Notes under the pieces: model-generated
Databases searched by the model: none
What the model was told of the DNA's origin: nothing
The model's input: the letters and a program-made list of their open reading frames with translations, nothing else
Assembly: GCA_013349405.1 (NCBI GenBank)
Contig: DUZS01000016.1
Span: forward strand, 1-64,000
DNA from: Desulfuromonadales bacterium
Lineage (GTDB): Bacteria > Desulfobacterota > Desulfuromonadia > Geobacterales > Pseudopelobacteraceae
Length of the DNA stretch: 64,000 bases
Direction of reading: 5' to 3'
Made by a program: the position numbers and the translations under genes
Shown: positions 59,952-64,000 of the stretch, piece after piece
Layout: the number at the start of each line of letters is the position of its first letter
Position numbering within the stretch: the stretch's first letter is position 1

Positions 59952-61680
59952 GCGTTTCAGAATACTTGCTGTGGATGATGAATACGTCAATATACAACTC
60001 ATAAAATCTGTTCTCGGTGGGGAGTATGACATCCTCACGGCGCAGAACGGGCATGAGGCTATTGACCAGATCGAGCAAGACAAGCCCGACCTTATTCTTT
60101 TAGATGTGATGATGCCGGATATTACCGGATTTGAAGTCTGCAAAATTATCAAGGCCGACGAACGGTTCGCGGATATCCCGGTCATCTTCCTGACGGGTTT
60201 GGATACCTTGGAGGGGCAACTACAGGGGCTCGAACTAGGTGGCATTGATTATCTGACGAAGCCAATCAATTTAGCGCTGTTTCGGCTGCGGGTTAGAAAT
60301 CACCTCGCAGTAAAGGAACAGCGCGATTTATTGGTTCGCCAGAAGGCTGAGTTAGAAGCTGCATTTGTACGAATTAAGCAAACCGAAAAGGCCATGAGTG
60401 ATAATCTGCAGTTTGTCACTACTCTGCTGGATACGGTGCCGAGTCCGATATTTTACAAGGATGCGTCATGTAAGTATCTGGGGTGCAATCGAGCTTATAC
60501 TCAACTGACCGGCCTTTCTCCGGAGTATCTGCTTGGGAAAACATTTTCTGATATTGCCGTTGACCTTGAACTTGCGGCCAACTACCACACCAAGGACCAG
60601 GAATTGTTGCAAAATCCCGGCATTCAAATTTTTGAACAGCGCGTACAGGTATCTCCGGGAGAATTTCGGGATTTTGAATATTACAAATCAACGTATCGGG
60701 ATGCATCCGGTACAATTGCCGGTCTTGTCTGCGTCAAACTTGACATTACCGAACGCAAAAGGGCTGAAGAAGAACAGATCAAGTTCAATACCGTGGTGGA
60801 TTGTCTCGGTGAAGGAATCAGTATCAAGGATCTTGATTTCAGAATCCAGTATCAGAACAGGTCCGTTACAGAATTATTCGGCGATCTGATCGGGTCGGCA
60901 TGCTATGAGGTTTTCGGTCGGACTGAGCCTTGTCAGGATTGCCCAACCATCAAAACATTGAATGATGGCCGGATTCATTCGGCATGTCGCAGTTATCAGC
61001 AGGATGGCGTCACACTTGATATCGAAAGTACCGCCTCGCTGCTCCGTGATGCTCGCGGTGAAATCATCGGATCAGTTGAGATTGTCCGTGATATCAGCGA
61101 GCGTATCAGAAACGAGCAGACTATACGCGAAATGGCATTCCACGATCCGCTTACCGGTCTGGCTAACCGGAGGCTTTTCGAGGACCGTCTTGAACAGGCA
61201 ATCGCCAATGCGCGGCGCCATGACATGAAGTTCGGACTGATGTCTTTGGACCTGGATCATTTTAAAGAAATTAACGACAGCATTGGCCACGAAGCGGGTG
61301 ATCTGGTGTTGATCGAAGCTGCAGAGAGAATCAAAACCTGCTGTAAACGAGACAGCGACACCATCAGCCGCCAGGGTGGCGATGAGTTCTGCATCATCAT
61401 TGATGACTGTGGCGATAGAGAACAACTGACTGCCATTGCAGAAAAACTGCTGATACAGTTTTCACAACCGTTTCAGCTGGCAGGCTCACCGCTGGAGGTG
61501 ACAACAAGTATCGGTATCAGCATCTTTCCTGACAATGGCTCAGCCAAAAAAGAGTTGGAGATTTTATCGGATAGAGCCATGTATGCTGCCAAAAAAGCCG
61601 GACGCAATACCTATCGTTTCTGGGAACCAAACTTTCCAACGGTCGCGTTATCAAAGGCCCTCTTGGATTCAACTTGTTGA
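59944..61680 (+). CDS. Response regulator with PAS domains and GGDEF diguanylate cyclase
   Basis: 578 residues from ATG 59944 (GGAGG 7 bases upstream). Receiver (5-120) with Asp54 in LLDVMMPDITGFE; coiled coil (about 125-160); a PAS domain (about 165-285, with FYKDASCKYLGCNRAY); a second PAS-like domain (about 290-400, containing EPCQDCPTI, a Cys pair as in some metal- or redox-sensing PAS domains); and GGDEF (about 405-565) with GGDEF at 478-482 and an RDSD inhibitory I-site five residues before it. It should make c-di-GMP under product inhibition when phosphorylated. No cognate kinase gene is adjacent. Confidence 0.93.
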   Translation: MDKRFRILAVDDEYVNIQLIKSVLGGEYDILTAQNGHEAIDQIEQDKPDLILLDVMMPDITGFEVCKIIKADERFADIPVIFLTGLDTLEGQLQGLELGGIDYLTKPINLALFRLRVRNHLAVKEQRDLLVRQKAELEAAFVRIKQTEKAMSDNLQFVTTLLDTVPSPIFYKDASCKYLGCNRAYTQLTGLSPEYLLGKTFSDIAVDLELAANYHTKDQELLQNPGIQIFEQRVQVSPGEFRDFEYYKSTYRDASGTIAGLVCVKLDITERKRAEEEQIKFNTVVDCLGEGISIKDLDFRIQYQNRSVTELFGDLIGSACYEVFGRTEPCQDCPTIKTLNDGRIHSACRSYQQDGVTLDIESTASLLRDARGEIIGSVEIVRDISERIRNEQTIREMAFHDPLTGLANRRLFEDRLEQAIANARRHDMKFGLMSLDLDHFKEINDSIGHEAGDLVLIEAAERIKTCCKRDSDTISRQGGDEFCIIIDDCGDREQLTAIAEKLLIQFSQPFQLAGSPLEVTTSIGISIFPDNGSAKKELEILSDRAMYAAKKAGRNTYRFWEPNFPTVALSKALLDSTC

Positions 61681-62075
61681 AATCGGCGACGAACTGACCG
61701 GCTCACGAACGACGGATGAGTTCTTCTTCAACCACCGACCCGTCATCATGAGGTGTGTCTCGTCATGGACTTCGTCTGCATCTATCGCATCGAAGGTGAC
61801 GGCCACTTCGAAGATAACCTATCCTATTCGCTGGAAGATACTGCTGGCTGAAGATTGATGGATTGCCAGATCCAGAGATGGACGGTTTCGCTGCCACCGC
61901 CGTCATTCGGGACCCTGCCTCGCACGTCCGCAATCACAAAGTTCCGATCATTGCAATGACCGCCAACGCCATGCAGGGCGATCGGGAGCATTGTCTTGAA
62001 GCCGGTATGGATAATTATCTGGCCAAACCGGTGAAGAAGGATGAACTGTTAGCGGTGTTGGTGAAGTGGGGGTAA
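61681..62075 (+). pseudogene. Remnant of a hybrid histidine kinase
   Basis: Pieces in different frames after the GGDEF gene. DFVCIYRIEGDG (from about 61765) resembles a GAF-type segment. ILLAED (about 61841-61858) looks like the start of a receiver. From 61863 to 62075 an open frame encodes the rest of a receiver, including PEMDGFAATAVIR, VPIIAMTANAMQGDREHCLEAGMDNYLAKPV. The phospho-acceptor segment and kinase core are missing. It looks like the decayed 3' end of a multi-domain kinase. Confidence 0.7.
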
Positions 62076-62114
62076 AATTTATTACTCACCCGCAACTTTA
62101 ATAAATGATTAAAG

Positions 62115-62148
62115 TGCCGTTAGCCTTTGAGTTTCAAAGTTTACGGCA
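62115..62148. terminator. Hairpin between the kinase remnant and yfbR
   Basis: TGCCGT (62115-62120) pairs with ACGGCA (62143-62148), and inside it CTTTG (62125-62129) pairs with CAAAG (62135-62139), with an internal loop between. TTATTT follows. It may end plus-strand transcripts from the GGDEF region or minus-strand ones from yfbR. Confidence 0.35.
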
Positions 62149-62239
62149 TTATTTCCTTAGTCATAAATCACTGCCTACTAAAGTCGCTTTCAGCAGTCTC
62201 CATTCTTGCTATAAGACCCTTACCCGCGACTGTAACAGG

Positions 62240-62845
62240 CTAGCCCAGTTTCAACTCATCAAGTGATAACCGGTAACCGGGGAGGAGTTTTTCCAGAAAA
62301 TAGCGAACCTCAGGCAGGGTACTTGCCGACAGCTGTTCAAAATGCTCTGTTTCCGCGCGGCGGAACTCGTGGTTGCCGCTCTTTCCCTCTTCGATGCACT
62401 TTGTCAGCGCCGCAATTTTGTCAGCGGCTTTCACCAGGTGAACATACTCTTCCTGATCATCGAAAAAAAAGAGCGGTTCATACTCTCTGGCCAGTTCCGG
62501 CGGCAGCATTGCCAGCAGTTTTCTGCGCGCCGTATCCTCTAACAGGTGGAATGACCGTTTAAAATCAGGGTTAAAGTGTTTTACCGGCGTCGGCATGTCA
62601 CCGGTGAATATCTCACTGGTATCATGAAATATTCCGTAGAGGGCCGCTCGTGACGCGTCAAGAGTGCCGCCGAAATAGGTATTACGGATCATCACCAGCG
62701 CATGGGCAATAATGGCCACATCAAGACTATGTTCCTGAATATTTTCCGGGACAGTATTGCGCATCAAGCCCCAGCGACTGATGTAGCGCATGCGGGAGAG
62801 AAACGCGAAAAAATCATATTGTTCCGGCTGTAGCGCTTCTTTCAT
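62240..62845 (-). CDS. yfbR: 5'-deoxynucleotidase, YfbR family HD protein
   Basis: 201 residues from ATG 62845 (GTG 62851 in frame is an alternative). The HD-family fold is shown by SRMRYISRWGLMRNTVPENIQEHSLDVAIIAHAL and YGIFHDTSEIFTGDMPTPVKH, typical of E. coli YfbR. VKAADKIAALTKCIEE follows. YfbR removes the phosphate of deoxynucleoside 5'-monophosphates. The start lies at the dgt stop, so the two nucleotide-pool genes are coupled. Confidence 0.9.
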   Translation of the reverse strand: MKEALQPEQYDFFAFLSRMRYISRWGLMRNTVPENIQEHSLDVAIIAHALVMIRNTYFGGTLDASRAALYGIFHDTSEIFTGDMPTPVKHFNPDFKRSFHLLEDTARRKLLAMLPPELAREYEPLFFFDDQEEYVHLVKAADKIAALTKCIEEGKSGNHEFRRAETEHFEQLSASTLPEVRYFLEKLLPGYRLSLDELKLG

Positions 62846-62847
62846 TG

Positions 62848-63990
62848 TCACACCCGTTCGTATGGCTCAAATAAGCGCTTATACTCATCGAGCGCAAACC
62901 GGTCAGTCATTCCGGCTATATAATCGCACACCACCCGATGCAGACCGAAGCGCTCCAAACGTGACTGATATTTTGGTGGCAACAGGTTGGGATAGCGCAG
63001 ATAGGTTTCAAATAACCGGGTGATGAATACTTCTGACTTGATCCGCATCTTGTCGACCTTGTAATGGCGATAGAGGTTCTGGAACAGGAACCTCTTAAGA
63101 ACGAGATTCCGTTCGGTTATGTCGGTATTGAAATGAACGATAACCCGGTTTTCTCTCCGCAGGTCGTCAAGTGATGCAATGCCCAACCGTTCGATATGTG
63201 CTGCAGTAGTAGTGCAGATGTCACCGATCAGCAGCCCTATCAAAGCGCTGATTGTCTGAAAGACAAGGCGTTTATCGTCGATAGCCGGGTACTTGCGGAG
63301 CACCCCGGAACAGACCTCCTGCCACAGGTCTACCTTCTCCAGCATTGCCATGGTGATATATCCGGACTTTAATCCATCATCAATATCGTGATTATTGTAG
63401 GCGATTTCATCGGCATAATTAATGATCTGCCCCTCAAGCGTCGGGACAATACCGGGCAAAAAATCTGCCATTACTTCGCTCGCGGAGTCATATGGTGTCG
63501 AATGTTTTATAATTCCCTCACGCACCTCCCAGGTAAGGTTCAGTCCATTAAACCCGGGATATCGCTCTTCAAGCTCATCGACAACTCGAAAAGACTGCAT
63601 GTTATGTTCGAAACCACCAAAACCCTGCATCAGCCTGTTGAGAACATCCTCGCCGGTATGGCCAAAGGGGGTGTGGCCCAAATCATGGGATAATGCCAAC
63701 GCTTCCGTAAGCTCTTCGTTTAAATGTAATTTCCGGGCGATCGCCCTCCCAATCTGCGCTACTTCAAGTGAATGAGTCAGGCGGGTACGATAATAATCTC
63801 CTTCATGATTGACAAAAACCTGCGTCTTATATTCCAGGCGCCTGAACGCGGCACAGTGGATAATGCGGTCCCGATCCCGTTCAAAAGCCGGACGATTGTC
63901 ACGATGCTCTTCAAGGTGCTTGCGGCCACGTGAAGAGGCGCTTGTACAGGCATACCCCGCCAAATCACTTCGTTCTGTCGAGTTATTCAT
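62848..63990 (-). CDS. dgt: dGTP triphosphohydrolase-like protein
   Basis: 380 residues from ATG 63990 (AAGG 6 bases upstream). HD-domain motifs include RDRDRIIHCAAFRRLEYKTQVF, THSLEVAQIGRAIA and ALSHDLGHTPFGHTGEDVL, which match the short Dgt-like subfamily. The enzyme cleaves dGTP (or dNTP) to deoxynucleoside and triphosphate, which also contributes to phage defence in some bacteria. It is paired with yfbR downstream. Confidence 0.9.
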   Translation of the reverse strand: MNNSTERSDLAGYACTSASSRGRKHLEEHRDNRPAFERDRDRIIHCAAFRRLEYKTQVFVNHEGDYYRTRLTHSLEVAQIGRAIARKLHLNEELTEALALSHDLGHTPFGHTGEDVLNRLMQGFGGFEHNMQSFRVVDELEERYPGFNGLNLTWEVREGIIKHSTPYDSASEVMADFLPGIVPTLEGQIINYADEIAYNNHDIDDGLKSGYITMAMLEKVDLWQEVCSGVLRKYPAIDDKRLVFQTISALIGLLIGDICTTTAAHIERLGIASLDDLRRENRVIVHFNTDITERNLVLKRFLFQNLYRHYKVDKMRIKSEVFITRLFETYLRYPNLLPPKYQSRLERFGLHRVVCDYIAGMTDRFALDEYKRLFEPYERV

Positions 63991-64000
63991 CAATAACCTT

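Overview
The window looks like a chromosomal segment of a Desulfuromonadota/Geobacterales-type bacterium (Geobacter, Pelobacter or Trichlorobacter relatives). The basis is gene order and family content known from that group: ffh-rpsP-khpA-rimM-trmD-rplS-rnhB, rpsF-rpsR-DUF2232-rplI, hrcA-grpE-dnaK-dnaJ, pheA-tyrA-aroA-cmk-ispH-rpsA-ihfB, a membrane-anchored c-type cytochrome, a lone hydrogenase-maturation protease and several large multi-sensor signalling proteins. The species cannot be fixed from the sequence alone.

Layout. 0.6-5.6 kb (minus): translation/SRP operon with a good sigma70 promoter before ffh. 5.7-9.8 kb: small Se/S-carrier-like protein, DciA-like protein, EttA-type ABC-F ATPase, ferritin-like protein and hydrogenase protease. 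9.8-12.0 kb (minus): ribosomal operon S6-S18-DUF2232-L9, with an unusual repeat-bearing N-terminus on S18. 12.1-15.6 kb (minus): SDR, DUF1499 lipoprotein, UbiB-type kinase with a variant KxGQ motif, phasin-like protein and a small unknown. 15.8-22.2 kb (plus): FMN-binding protein, then a tightly packed set of P-type ATPase, cytidylate-kinase-like protein, double-rubredoxin flavoprotein and TudS(DUF523)-DUF1722 fusion. 22.3-27.2 kb (plus): CIRCE-controlled heat-shock operon. 27.3-30.8 kb: small membrane protein, diheme cytochrome and, convergently, coaE-rlmL-like-rbgA. 31.1-38.9 kb (plus): a 1650-residue CheB-CheR-PAS-GAF-kinase-receiver protein, a second receiver-PAS-kinase protein and a heme-oxygenase-like protein, probably one signalling unit. 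39.1-40.8 kb: small Cys protein, DUF364 and an uncertain ORF.

40.8-47.5 kb (plus) is an accessory type I restriction-modification island: hsdM, four-helix-bundle protein, half-size single-TRD hsdS, rhuM, a DUF559 nuclease-like gene inside a G-rich inverted-repeat element, and an hsdR whose C-terminal half carries three 18-residue cysteine-rich repeats. The island ends beside a tRNA-Leu(TAA) gene. 47.6-54.7 kb (minus) returns to core metabolism: aromatic amino acids, cmk, ispH, rpsA, ihfB. 54.7-64 kb is mixed: HD and EAL-HDOD proteins, PP-loop enzyme, a truncated rpoH facing a frameshifted hsp20, a 27-unit CAGN tetranucleotide repeat between a promoter and a terminator, a diguanylate cyclase, remnants of a hybrid kinase, and the nucleotide phosphohydrolases YfbR and Dgt.

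The strongest candidates for undescribed biology are the cysteine-rich HsdR in its unusual gene set, the DUF559 repeat element with a gene-less relative at 28.0 kb, the tetranucleotide-repeat transcription unit at 59.6 kb, and the chemosensory kinase/heme-oxygenase cluster. All functional statements are inferred from sequence reading; no database search was run.
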